Of a stretch of 41,548 nucleotides of DNA, positions 1 to 7,202 are shown piece after piece. The translations under genes and the position numbers were made by a program. Positions within the stretch are counted from its first letter, which is position 1, and every line of letters begins with the position of its first letter. Below the pieces are notes generated by a model. It had not been told where the DNA came from. It worked only from the letters and a program-made list of their open reading frames with translations, and ran no database searches. The DNA is from a virus. The DNA lies in IMG/VR virus record IMGVR_UViG_3300035698_005497, positions 1-41,548 of that record, one strand, 5' to 3'.

Positions 1-1
1 A

Positions 2-274
2 GATTACAATAGGTTTCATCAAGTTAGAGATTCAGTAGATGCAATGTTAATACATCCACGGAATATGTTGATGCAAGATCCATCGCACCCACGTAATGGT
101 AGTTGGGGTATTCATAATAAAAAAGTAAATGAATCTTGTAGAGAAGCCTATGATATCATTCAAGTGATTCGACATGAATTTTGGAAAGCAGATGAAACAA
201 GGAGTAATATAACAGTTGACTCAAGCGTTCATTTAGTAACAAAAGATACAGGTAATATAAAAGTAACATTATGA
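2..274 (+). CDS. Partial hypothetical protein (5' end outside window)
   Basis: The reading frame is open from the first bases of the window, so the gene starts upstream; the first internal ATG is at 44. About 90 residues of the C-terminus are visible. They are hydrophilic and rich in Asn, His and Arg, with no motif I recognise. The stop overlaps the next gene's start (ATGA at 271-274), so the two are probably translationally coupled. A short RHEFWK segment resembles KHNFWRK in the next protein, but the similarity is too short to argue homology. No function is proposed. Confidence 0.6.
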   Translation, partial: DYNRFHQVRDSVDAMLIHPRNMLMQDPSHPRNGSWGIHNKKVNESCREAYDIIQVIRHEFWKADETRSNITVDSSVHLVTKDTGNIKVTL

Positions 275-486
275 AAGCAATACTAGAATTTGACTTAGAT
301 AACGAGGACGATAAAATATCTCATAAGGAATGCATAAAAGCATCTGACATGGCTGGATTTATTTGGGAACTTAAACATAATTTTTGGAGAAAATGGAAGC
401 ATGATGAAACTGATTTCACTTTAGAGAGTTATAAAGAAGCAATGTATGATTTACTTGAAGAACATAAACTTAATACAGATGACTAA
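271..486 (+). CDS. Small conserved phage-type hypothetical protein
   Basis: This 71-aa acidic protein starts with MKAILEFDL, a start typical of small phage accessory proteins that keep a short beta strand followed by helices. A Trp/Phe-rich middle (FIWELKHNFWRKW) suggests a compact helical core. It overlaps the previous gene by 4 nt and the next by 8 nt, which supports it as a real member of the early operon. No catalytic motif or membrane segment is visible, and its function is unknown. Confidence 0.6.
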   Translation: MKAILEFDLDNEDDKISHKECIKASDMAGFIWELKHNFWRKWKHDETDFTLESYKEAMYDLLEEHKLNTDD

Positions 487-802
487 GATAAACCAAATAA
501 CAATACCTGTTGATATCAGAGATAACTGGACGCTAGTTAGAGAACATGACAAACTGGTTAAAGAATCTAAAGATATCACATGGTTGGAATGGAATAAGGA
601 TGGTACTTTTAAAAAAGAACGAGATGAGCCTAGGATAGGGTTTAGCCTGCTAATGTCACCATTCGATAGGTTCTTCACGTGGCGAACAACTTTTATTACA
701 GAAATAATTAAACAAACTCCTACTTACGTGGAGTTCAAAACAACAAACAGCACTTATAAATTAACAAAGTATGATAACAAAGACAGAGACAAGGAAAGAT
801 AA
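479..802 (+). CDS. Conserved hypothetical protein, 107 aa
   Basis: I chose the ATG at 479, which overlaps the upstream stop by 8 nt, rather than an in-frame ATG at 446 that would lie deep inside the previous gene. The protein has a WLEWNKDGTF segment, then GFSLLMSP and FFTWRTTFITEI, then FKTTNSTYKL. This looks like a small mixed alpha/beta fold. I recognise the general pattern from uncharacterised phage early proteins but know no function. The tail is basic. Confidence 0.6.
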   Translation: MTKINQITIPVDIRDNWTLVREHDKLVKESKDITWLEWNKDGTFKKERDEPRIGFSLLMSPFDRFFTWRTTFITEIIKQTPTYVEFKTTNSTYKLTKYDNKDRDKER

Positions 803-875
803 AACTAAAGAAAGGATTCAAAAGAGACCAAAAGTAACGCTAGGACAGGCATTAAGAACAAGAAGAACAACTTAA
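771..875 (+). CDS. Possible tiny basic protein, 34 aa
   Basis: An ATG at 771, inside the end of the previous gene, opens a 34-codon frame ending in TAA. The product is strongly basic (many Lys, Arg and Thr, no acidic cluster) and could bind nucleic acid. It fills the 123-nt gap between two better-supported genes. The only support is position and overlap, so it could be a chance frame. Confidence 0.3.
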   Translation: MITKTETRKDKTKERIQKRPKVTLGQALRTRRTT

Positions 876-925
876 TCGCAAATAAAATACGAACGCTAAT
901 TGATAATATATTAAATGAAACAAAT

Positions 926-1189
926 ATGAAGATCGACGACAACTATAGAATACTAAGTGATGATAACAACGTAGTGCTGCAGTATCACGAGGACCGAATT
1001 AAGACAAAACTAGACGGTTCTAAGGAGACTTATGAGTTCACAAATAACTATTATTACCACAACCTAAAATATGCTTTAAAAGGATATCTAAACAAGTCAC
1101 TTAAACACAATGAGTTGTTAATAGATGTACTGGTAGAGATCAAAAGAGTGGAAGATAAAATAGATAAACTATATGGCGGACAAGTTTAA
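926..1189 (+). CDS. Small conserved hypothetical protein, 87 aa
   Basis: The N-terminus (DDNYRILSDDNNVVLQ) followed by a Tyr-rich stretch and two helices matches the look of a widespread family of small phage early proteins of unknown role. The C-terminal half (HNELLIDVLVEIKRVEDKIDKLY) is probably helical or coiled coil. It overlaps the next small gene by 17 nt. No enzymatic motif is visible. Confidence 0.6.
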   Translation: MKIDDNYRILSDDNNVVLQYHEDRIKTKLDGSKETYEFTNNYYYHNLKYALKGYLNKSLKHNELLIDVLVEIKRVEDKIDKLYGGQV

Positions 1190-1283
1190 CAAGTGGATGG
1201 CTAGTATAGGTAATATATACTACGCTGATGATGAAAAAATGGCAAGAGCTTTTAAAATAATAGAAGACTATGAAAAACTATAA
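1173..1283 (+). CDS. Tiny hypothetical protein, 36 aa, coupled to sigma factor gene
   Basis: An ATG at 1173 opens a 36-codon frame that overlaps the preceding gene by 17 nt and the sigma factor gene by 14 nt. It bridges an otherwise non-coding gap exactly, which is the same overlap style used throughout this arm. The product starts MADKFNKWMAS and ends IIEDYEKL, and is probably helical. Its function is unknown. Overlap on both sides is the main support. Confidence 0.5.
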   Translation: MADKFNKWMASIGNIYYADDEKMARAFKIIEDYEKL

Positions 1284-2046
1284 TGTACAGAATTATATCA
1301 GGTATAAAGAAGATTTAAAAAAATCTATATCTAATATAAAACAATCAAAATGGAATGAGTATACTAGAGACGAACTGATTATAAAGTTTTTACCTTTAGT
1401 AGAAAACTTAAGCCGTAAATTCTCTACAACACAGCAAGCTTCCGGTGTATTAAGTATCAACGACATAATACAGATTGGTTCTGAGGGACTAATACGGGCT
1501 GTGGATAAGTTAGACTGGAAAGTTTTAGAAAACTCCTTAGATGTAGAACGTACGCTTAAATCTTTCTTTAGCAAACGCATCAAAGGTCTTATAAGACGCA
1601 GGATAGATATGGTTAGAGGAGATATGAGAATACCAGAGCATAAGTTAAATGAAATACGTAGTAACCCTAAAGATGAAAAAATGGTTGCGTTGTTTTTTAA
1701 CTCTATATTTACAAGTATAGATACGTCTTTCAATGCTGGTGAAAAATCTAACGAAGACCATAGTTCTTGGGCTGAATCTATAAGAGATGAATCAGAGCCG
1801 TATAATATGGAGTTATTAAATTCTTATCTAAAGAGTTTAATGAAAAAACATTTAGTAGGTAACGAATATGAAGTTCTAAGATTGTCTTATGGTTTAGACT
1901 GTGATAAAAAATCAGCCAAACATATAGCCGATGCTTTAAACATTGAAGGAGTAAGTTCTTACGTTCGCGTATCAGAACTAAAAAGACAAGCAATACAAAG
2001 ATTAATAGATAACGTAGATCACTCGCAAGTGATTGATTATCTGTAA
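1270..2046 (+). CDS. Sigma-70-family RNA polymerase sigma factor
   Basis: This 258-aa protein should bind host core RNA polymerase and direct it to phage promoters. Residues about 38-112 read as sigma region 2: LPLVENLSRKF, then DIIQIGSEGLIRAVDKLD, then SKRIKGLIRRRI. Residues 149-158 (SIDTSFNAGE) resemble the linker before region 4. Residues 183-246 form a region 4-like helix-turn-helix: LRLSYGLD, SAKHIADALNI and RVSELKRQAIQRL. It lacks sigma region 1.1, as expected for an alternative sigma factor. It sits early on the plus strand, upstream of the replication genes, so control of middle or late genes is a reasonable inference. The intergenic space after it carries a 15-bp repeat found again after nrdA. 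Confidence 0.85.
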   Translation: MKNYNVQNYIRYKEDLKKSISNIKQSKWNEYTRDELIIKFLPLVENLSRKFSTTQQASGVLSINDIIQIGSEGLIRAVDKLDWKVLENSLDVERTLKSFFSKRIKGLIRRRIDMVRGDMRIPEHKLNEIRSNPKDEKMVALFFNSIFTSIDTSFNAGEKSNEDHSSWAESIRDESEPYNMELLNSYLKSLMKKHLVGNEYEVLRLSYGLDCDKKSAKHIADALNIEGVSSYVRVSELKRQAIQRLIDNVDHSQVIDYL

Positions 2047-2050
2047 ATTA

Positions 2051-2065
2051 AGCTATGCTATACAC
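2051..2065 (+). repeat. 15-bp direct repeat, copy 1 (AGCTATGCTATACAC)
   Basis: The 15-mer lies 5 nt after the sigma factor stop codon and 35 nt before the ERF gene. An identical copy occurs at 11892-11906, directly after nrdA. The TGCTATAC core looks like an extended -10 element, so a promoter for the recombination and replication genes is possible at this copy. A processing or replication signal is also possible. I saw no further full copy by eye. Confidence 0.7.
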
Positions 2066-2099
2066 GTAAATCAACCAATAAATATGTAATTATATAAGT

Positions 2100-2630
2100 A
2101 TGAAAATAAACGAAAAACTTTCAAAAATTCAATCAAGCTTAAAAGCTAAAAAAAGCAAGTATAATTCTTTCGGTAAATACAATTATCGTTCAGCTGAAGA
2201 CATTCTAGAGGCTCTAAAGCCTTTTTTAATAGAATACAACGTAACTGTAGTTATCAACGAAACTATCCAAGACATCAGCGGTAATTTAATAATGGAATCT
2301 CATGCGAAGATATCTGACGGGTTAGAATACATAACTGCTATAGCTTTAGTTGCTGTTGACATGGACCAAAAAGGTATGAACGCGCCACAGAAGTTTGGTA
2401 GCGCGTCTTCTTATGGTAAGAAATATGCTCTTGGTAATTTATTTTTAATAGATGACACAGCTGACAGCGACGCAACTAACACGCATGATAAAGTGGTTGC
2501 TAAAAAACCTTTATTAAGTGGAGAAGCGTTAATCAAAGCTAAAGCAGCAATTAAAAGCGGTAAGTTTTCTATAGCTGACGTTAAAAGCAAGTATGAAATA
2601 TCTCCAGATATCTTAAAAACTCTAGAATAA
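2100..2630 (+). CDS. erf: ERF-family single-strand annealing protein
   Basis: This 176-aa protein matches the ERF (essential recombination function) superfamily, which anneals complementary single strands in phage recombination. The N-terminal region has the family pattern: KYNSFGKYNYRSAEDILEALKP, then a conserved core ending in QKFGSASSYGKKYALGNLFLI followed by DDTADSDA. The C-terminal about 45 residues form a helical LexA/HTH-like tail (SGEALIKAKAAIKSG). The next gene, 1 nt away, encodes a RecE-like exonuclease, so the two form a recombination pair. It has its own 53-nt leader carrying the 15-bp repeat. Confidence 0.85.
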   Translation: MKINEKLSKIQSSLKAKKSKYNSFGKYNYRSAEDILEALKPFLIEYNVTVVINETIQDISGNLIMESHAKISDGLEYITAIALVAVDMDQKGMNAPQKFGSASSYGKKYALGNLFLIDDTADSDATNTHDKVVAKKPLLSGEALIKAKAAIKSGKFSIADVKSKYEISPDILKTLE

Positions 2631-2631
2631 T

Positions 2632-3369
2632 ATGACAGATGAAAAGAAAGATGATATTTTAAAAAAGCTTAGAGACGACTCGAACTACTATGGTGAGTTT
2701 GGACAGCAGTTCTTAAGTAACTCCAACATAAGGGTTTTAGATAAAGATCCTTTGAATTTTGGAAAAAAAACAGAACCTCATATAAACTTAGTAAAAGGAC
2801 AATTCTTTCATAACTTAGTCTTAGAACCAGAAAAAGTAATTAATTTTAAAATTATAGAAGCTTCATCTAGGAATACAAAGATATATAAAGAAGAGTCAAA
2901 CGGGGAAATATGTTTATTAAAAAACGAAGAGAGGGAATTGCGAGACTTAGTTAATATTATGTTAAGCAACCCGACAGCTAGGGATCTTGTTCAAGATGTA
3001 GATGTTGAGTACGAGGTTCCTGGATTAATAAAGCTATCAGGTGCTTGGTGGAAGTTAAAAGCTGACATTAAAAACAATACTCAAAGATTCATAGTGGATC
3101 TTAAAACAACTGGTGATATAGATAGATTTGCTAGTTCAGCTAAAGAGTATAATTACGACTCACAAGCATATATCTATTCAGAATATTTTAAAATGGATTT
3201 TATTTTTGTAGTTCTTTGTAAAAAAAGTAAAAGATTAGGTATATTTGACTGCTCTCCATCTTTTTTAGCTAGAGGCAAGGAAAAAGTAGAGCAAGCTGTG
3301 TTAAATTATAAAAAATACACAGACAAATCATTTGATCCTAAAGCTTATTTTATAGATAAAACACTTTGA
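2632..3369 (+). CDS. RecE-like PD-(D/E)XK exonuclease
   Basis: This 245-aa protein resembles the exodeoxyribonuclease VIII-like PD-(D/E)XK family, which resects duplex ends for the annealing protein. Visible motifs are GQFFHNLVLEP (His60), a Glu in VEYEVPG near 127, KADI (Asp145) and VDLKTT (Asp156, Lys158), followed by the Tyr-Asp-x-Gln-Ala motif near 175-179. The order and spacing fit the family. It sits between the ERF and SSB genes, which supports a role in recombination-dependent replication. Confidence 0.8.
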   Translation: MTDEKKDDILKKLRDDSNYYGEFGQQFLSNSNIRVLDKDPLNFGKKTEPHINLVKGQFFHNLVLEPEKVINFKIIEASSRNTKIYKEESNGEICLLKNEERELRDLVNIMLSNPTARDLVQDVDVEYEVPGLIKLSGAWWKLKADIKNNTQRFIVDLKTTGDIDRFASSAKEYNYDSQAYIYSEYFKMDFIFVVLCKKSKRLGIFDCSPSFLARGKEKVEQAVLNYKKYTDKSFDPKAYFIDKTL

Positions 3370-3442
3370 CAAATAAAATACGATCAACTAAAGATAATAT
3401 TATTAAAATTAAATTAAATTAATCAATTAAAACAGTAAAATT

Positions 3443-3763
3443 ATGGCAAGTATTATTAAAGCAAACATTAACTTAAACGACATTCCTAAAGACAAGATCT
3501 ACAAAGGAAAAAAAGGATCGTATTTACCAATCACAATTACAATAAACGATGAAGTTGACAACTATGGAAATCAAGGTCCAGTTACAGTGGAACAATCTAA
3601 AGAAGAACGTGAAGCGAAAGCTCCTAAGGTTTATCTTGGCAACATCAAAGTCGTATGGACAAACGGTACAAACGTACAGACCGCACCTAGGGATGAAAAT
3701 GGTGGTAACGGACAATATCAGCAAGCAAGTGTAAGCGCTGTCGATGATGATCTACCGTTTTAA
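3443..3763 (+). CDS. ssb: Single-stranded DNA-binding protein-like
   Basis: This 106-aa protein has a beta-rich N-terminal part, a Gln/Gly/Asn-rich linker and an acidic C-terminal tip, DDDLPF. That tip is the hallmark of bacterial and phage SSB proteins, where it recruits partner proteins. The OB domain is shorter than in bacterial SSB and not recognisable by residue. The call therefore rests on the tip, the small size and the position between exonuclease and primase-helicase. A 73-nt AT-rich leader with an A-rich stretch before the ATG suggests strong independent expression. Confidence 0.65.
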   Translation: MASIIKANINLNDIPKDKIYKGKKGSYLPITITINDEVDNYGNQGPVTVEQSKEEREAKAPKVYLGNIKVVWTNGTNVQTAPRDENGGNGQYQQASVSAVDDDLPF

Positions 3764-3783
3764 TTATATTCAAATGAATATAA
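3764..3783 (+). promoter_or_regulatory. Perfect 9-bp inverted repeat after SSB gene
   Basis: Immediately after the SSB stop codon, the arms TTATATTCA and TGAATATAA form a perfect inverted repeat around a 2-nt centre. It is AT-only except one G-C pair per arm, with no U-run typical of a strong terminator. A related but degenerate 18-mer lies at 3805-3822 just before the primase start. It could be an operator or a weak hairpin. Confidence 0.45.
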
Positions 3784-3822
3784 AACACTGAAATATTAAC
3801 AAATCATATTCAATTAGATATA

Positions 3823-5544
3823 ATGCAAGTAGAACATACGGAAGTTAATGGCTTTCAGATAGATGAATTTAATATTCACAAATTAGAAGAGGGGAAGAAA
3901 CAAGGAGTTTGTCCCCTCTGTTCGTCTGATAGAAAAGCTAAAAATCAAAAAGCACAATGTGCTTCTTACGATTGGCAGAGAGGTTTAGGCACATGTCACA
4001 ATTGCAATACAAGTTTTCAATTGAATACTTACAAGCGTAAAGGTGAATCTGAAAAAGTTTACATAAGACCAGATGTTGAAGCTTTAAAATCCATTAAGCC
4101 TCCTAGTTCTAAGGTAGTTGATTGGTTTAATGTTAGAGGTATATCTGAACAAACGCTCAAAGATCTTAATGTTTCTGAAGGCCCTGAATGGATGCCACAG
4201 ACTCAGAAGACAGAGAACGTTATAAAGTTTAATTATATAATAGGTGATCAATTAGTAAATGTTAAATACCGTGATGGTAGAAAAAACTTTAAGCTATATA
4301 AAGGAGCTGAAAAAGTATTTTACAATATAAATAGTATAGTTGGTTTTGATCACTGTATTATAGTTGAAGGCGAGATGGATGTATTAGCTTTACATGAGGC
4401 CGGTGTAAAAAACGTTATATCAGTTCCTAATGGAGCTACGTTGAACTCTAACAATTTAGATTACTTAGATAACTGTATTGATTATTTTGAAGGCAAAGAT
4501 AAAATTATTTTAGCATGCGACTCAGATGAAGCTGGTCAGGCTTTGCAAGCAGAATTAATACGTAGACTAGGGTCTGAAGTTTGTTACATAGCTACCTTTG
4601 AAGACTGTAAAGATGCTAACGAATACTTAATTAAATATGGAAAAGAAAAGTTATCAGAAAGAGTATCAAGCGCAAAGCCGGTACCTATGGAGAATGTTAC
4701 GACTTTCAGAGATATTGAAGGAGAGATTACCGACTTTGTTCGTAACGGGTTCAAGCCAGGATTTCAAGTTGGTCTTGAGCATTTTGATAGTATATTTTCA
4801 ACTTACACTGGTCAATTCATTACTGTTACTGGTATTCCGTCTTCCGGAAAAAGTGATTTTGTCGACCAAATGGTTGTTGGGTATAATGCTAATTACGGCT
4901 GGAAAACGGCGTTTGCTTCACCAGAGAATCAACCGACTTATTTACACGCTCATAAGTTAATGCGTAAAGTTTGGCAAGGTATGCCAACTAAAGATGATAT
5001 TGGTGGTGATCGATGGAATCAAATAGCAGATCATTGTAACTCTAATTTCTTTCACATAGATATGGAGCGTTACACATTAGACTCGGTTCTACGTAAAGGA
5101 GCTGAGCTTGTTAAACGTAAAGGTATTAAGTGTTTAGTTATTGATCCATTTAATAAAGTTAGAGACGTTGGTGGTTCTGACGATGTGAATAGGTACACTA
5201 TGGAGTACTTAGCTAAGATAGAGATATTTGCTAAAAAGTATGATGTGTTAGTCTTTATTGTAGCTCATCCAACTAAAATGTATAAAGACAAAGACGGTAA
5301 AATAGAAGAACCAACTATGTACAACATTAAAGGAGGAGGAGAGTGGTATGATGCTAGTTACCATGGTATATTAGTTCACAGGGATTATGACAAGAAAACA
5401 GTTAAAGCTAAAGTCTTGAAAGTTAAGTTTCAAAACTTAGGCGAAAATGGCGCTGAGTCTCATTTTAAATGGGAGCCAGCCTCAGGTTGTTTTATACCTC
5501 ACCAACAACTAGATATAAGTGGTGATAAAATGCCTTGGGAGTAG
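3823..5544 (+). CDS. T7 gp4-like primase-helicase
   Basis: This 573-aa protein combines primer synthesis and DNA unwinding at the phage fork. Residues 30-61 hold a zinc ribbon (Cys30, Cys33, Cys58, Cys61). A Toprim domain follows with VEGEMD (Glu182, Asp186) and ACDSDEAG (Asp233, Asp235). The C-terminal part is a RecA/DnaB-type helicase with Walker A GIPSSGKS (337-344), Walker B LVIDP (Asp441) and an AHPTK motif near 481. Length and domain order match T7 gp4 and Twinkle. It ends in TAG, 2 nt before the next ATG. No DNA polymerase gene accompanies it in this window. Confidence 0.92.
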   Translation: MQVEHTEVNGFQIDEFNIHKLEEGKKQGVCPLCSSDRKAKNQKAQCASYDWQRGLGTCHNCNTSFQLNTYKRKGESEKVYIRPDVEALKSIKPPSSKVVDWFNVRGISEQTLKDLNVSEGPEWMPQTQKTENVIKFNYIIGDQLVNVKYRDGRKNFKLYKGAEKVFYNINSIVGFDHCIIVEGEMDVLALHEAGVKNVISVPNGATLNSNNLDYLDNCIDYFEGKDKIILACDSDEAGQALQAELIRRLGSEVCYIATFEDCKDANEYLIKYGKEKLSERVSSAKPVPMENVTTFRDIEGEITDFVRNGFKPGFQVGLEHFDSIFSTYTGQFITVTGIPSSGKSDFVDQMVVGYNANYGWKTAFASPENQPTYLHAHKLMRKVWQGMPTKDDIGGDRWNQIADHCNSNFFHIDMERYTLDSVLRKGAELVKRKGIKCLVIDPFNKVRDVGGSDDVNRYTMEYLAKIEIFAKKYDVLVFIVAHPTKMYKDKDGKIEEPTMYNIKGGGEWYDASYHGILVHRDYDKKTVKAKVLKVKFQNLGENGAESHFKWEPASGCFIPHQQLDISGDKMPWE

Positions 5545-5546
5545 GT

Positions 5547-5801
5547 ATGGCAGCTAGAAAAAGTCCTTTTGATATGGGTGATTACACCCCTAACAAAACA
5601 GATACTGAAGCCTGGTTGTGGTGTATGCGTAACGATATACTTATTAGCCCTTTCGCTATATCTGAAGGTAGATGGGGTATGGTTATTAAAAACAAAGGGG
5701 TAAGTAATAAAGACCCTAAAACATATATCAAAGGTAGTGTATGGCCTAAAATGTACGAATACTATAAATATTATTTTAATAAATATGAAAACAAAGTTTA
5801 A
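5547..5801 (+). CDS. Small conserved hypothetical protein, 84 aa
   Basis: I chose the ATG at 5547 (MAARKSPFDMGDY); a TTG 12 nt earlier would overlap the primase stop. The protein has a Trp-rich first half (TEAWLWCMRNDILISPFA, then GRWGM) and a conserved-looking YIKGSVWPKMYEYYKYYF end. It has no membrane segment and no recognisable motif. It overlaps the following thymidylate-synthase-like gene by 17 nt. Small proteins of this shape are common between primase and nucleotide genes in marine phages, but their role is unknown. Confidence 0.6.
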   Translation: MAARKSPFDMGDYTPNKTDTEAWLWCMRNDILISPFAISEGRWGMVIKNKGVSNKDPKTYIKGSVWPKMYEYYKYYFNKYENKV

Positions 5802-6426
5802 AAATGCAAACGAAGCGTATGAGTACTTTCACGACAAGATTATTACTGATGGTGTTAATTTTAGTAACACTAAGGCTTTATTCAATGTAGGATTTACATT
5901 AGAAAACCCAATGGATAATGCTATACATAACGTTGAGCGTAAATTCAATATAGACTACGCGAAAGCAGAATGGGCCTGGTATGTATCTGGTGATCCTAAT
6001 ATAAAGAAGCTTGGAGAAATATACGGTAAAATACCTCCTATATGGAAACGTATGGCCGATGAATTTGGTGATGTTAATTCTAATTATGGATATCAATGGA
6101 TGAGAAACGATCAAATAGGTTACGTAGCTAAAAAACTGAGACAAAACCCAAGCACTAGACAAGCAACTATTAGTATTTACGATGGTAAAGAGCATGACAA
6201 ATACACTAACGACACGCCTTGTACTTATGCTGTTCAGTTCACGGTTGTAGATAACAAACTAAATATGTCAGTCTATATGCGTTCTAATGACCTCTGGTAC
6301 GGTTTCTGTATTGATCAGTATTGTTTTTCACGTCTACAGGTTTTAATGTCTAAGATGACAGGTTTCAACGTTGGTACGTATTATCACCACGCGCATAACT
6401 TGCATTTGTATAACGATAAAATATAA
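5785..6426 (+). CDS. Thymidylate synthase-family protein, probable dCMP hydroxymethylase or methylase
   Basis: I chose the ATG at 5785; an upstream ATG at 5737 lies inside the previous gene. The 213-aa product keeps the thymidylate synthase core: VNSNYGYQW at 97-105, Arg125, nucleophile Cys146 in DTPCTYAVQF, MRSND with Arg166 and Asp169, and LHLY with His207 and Tyr209. These match the E. coli ThyA positions. ThyA has Asn177, which recognises dUMP, but this protein has Asp177 (CIDQY). Asp at this site is the signature of T4 gp42 dCMP hydroxymethylase, and the wider MRSND-GF-D pattern resembles T4 more than ThyA. It stops about 50 residues short of ThyA, so the C-terminal lid is missing. MazG-type hydrolases follow. 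Confidence 0.8.
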   Translation: MKTKFKNANEAYEYFHDKIITDGVNFSNTKALFNVGFTLENPMDNAIHNVERKFNIDYAKAEWAWYVSGDPNIKKLGEIYGKIPPIWKRMADEFGDVNSNYGYQWMRNDQIGYVAKKLRQNPSTRQATISIYDGKEHDKYTNDTPCTYAVQFTVVDNKLNMSVYMRSNDLWYGFCIDQYCFSRLQVLMSKMTGFNVGTYYHHAHNLHLYNDKI

Positions 6427-6430
6427 TAAA

Positions 6431-7201
6431 ATGTACAACATCTATCACATATTCGGTAAAAAAATAGGAGTAACACGTGATCTTATTAACAGGGTTACGA
6501 AGCAACAAGGTTACGCTTTAGACGAATACGAAGTTCTACTTACTAGCGACGATATAGATTATATATCAACTATGGAGATAGAACTTCAAAAGTCTTATGG
6601 CTACAAAGTAGACCGACAATCTTATAAAAATTTAATCAATAAAAACAAAAAAATGGACATTAACATAACAGAACAAACAACTACATTTCCAGTTCCACTT
6701 AATAAATTAAAAGGCAGATTACTAGATGCTTTGGGTTTAAAGTGGAGTACGGCTCATGGTGAATTCACTATAACAAAAGACAACATTAAATCAATAGTAG
6801 CTAATGCTAAAACTTCCATGTACAACAGTGGTAGATCATATGTGTATAACAAGGCTATGGCCAATGAATTTAAGAGTGAAAAACCTTTCTATGAGGAAAA
6901 CGAAAGAAACGTTTATGATTTAATAAGGACTTGGGCTAAAGAAAAAGGTATATACGCTAAAGGTGATTCAAAAACTCAATATCTAAAACTAATGGAAGAA
7001 GCTGGCGAACTAGCTGAGGCTTTGCTTAAGAATGATAAAGCAGAGATTATAGATGCTATTGGTGATATTGTTGTTGTTTTAACAAACTTAGCTGCTTTAG
7101 AAAATCTAAGAATAGAAGACTGCGTCACAAGTGCTTATGACGTTATTAAAGGTAGAAAAGGCGAGATGATTAACGGAACATTTGTAAAACAAACATTATA
7201 A
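6431..7201 (+). CDS. GIY-YIG-like domain fused to MazG-type nucleotide pyrophosphohydrolase
   Basis: The start at 6431 gives 256 aa, 4 nt after the upstream stop. Residues 1-65 resemble a degenerate GIY-YIG domain: NIYHIFGKKIGVTRDLINRV, then Glu51 in a TMEIELQ helix. YIG is changed to KIG, so nuclease activity is doubtful. Residues 75-150 form a linker with no clear family. Residues 180-250 are a MazG-like all-alpha NTP pyrophosphohydrolase: LMEEAGELAEAL (Glu189, Glu190, Glu193), then EIIDAIGDIVVVLTNL (Glu205, Asp208, Asp212), ending GRKGEMINGTFVK. It would hydrolyse a (d)NTP to the monophosphate. The upstream dCMP-type enzyme suggests dCTP as substrate, which is inference. Confidence 0.75.
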   Translation: MYNIYHIFGKKIGVTRDLINRVTKQQGYALDEYEVLLTSDDIDYISTMEIELQKSYGYKVDRQSYKNLINKNKKMDINITEQTTTFPVPLNKLKGRLLDALGLKWSTAHGEFTITKDNIKSIVANAKTSMYNSGRSYVYNKAMANEFKSEKPFYEENERNVYDLIRTWAKEKGIYAKGDSKTQYLKLMEEAGELAEALLKNDKAEIIDAIGDIVVVLTNLAALENLRIEDCVTSAYDVIKGRKGEMINGTFVKQTL

Positions 7202-7202
7202 A

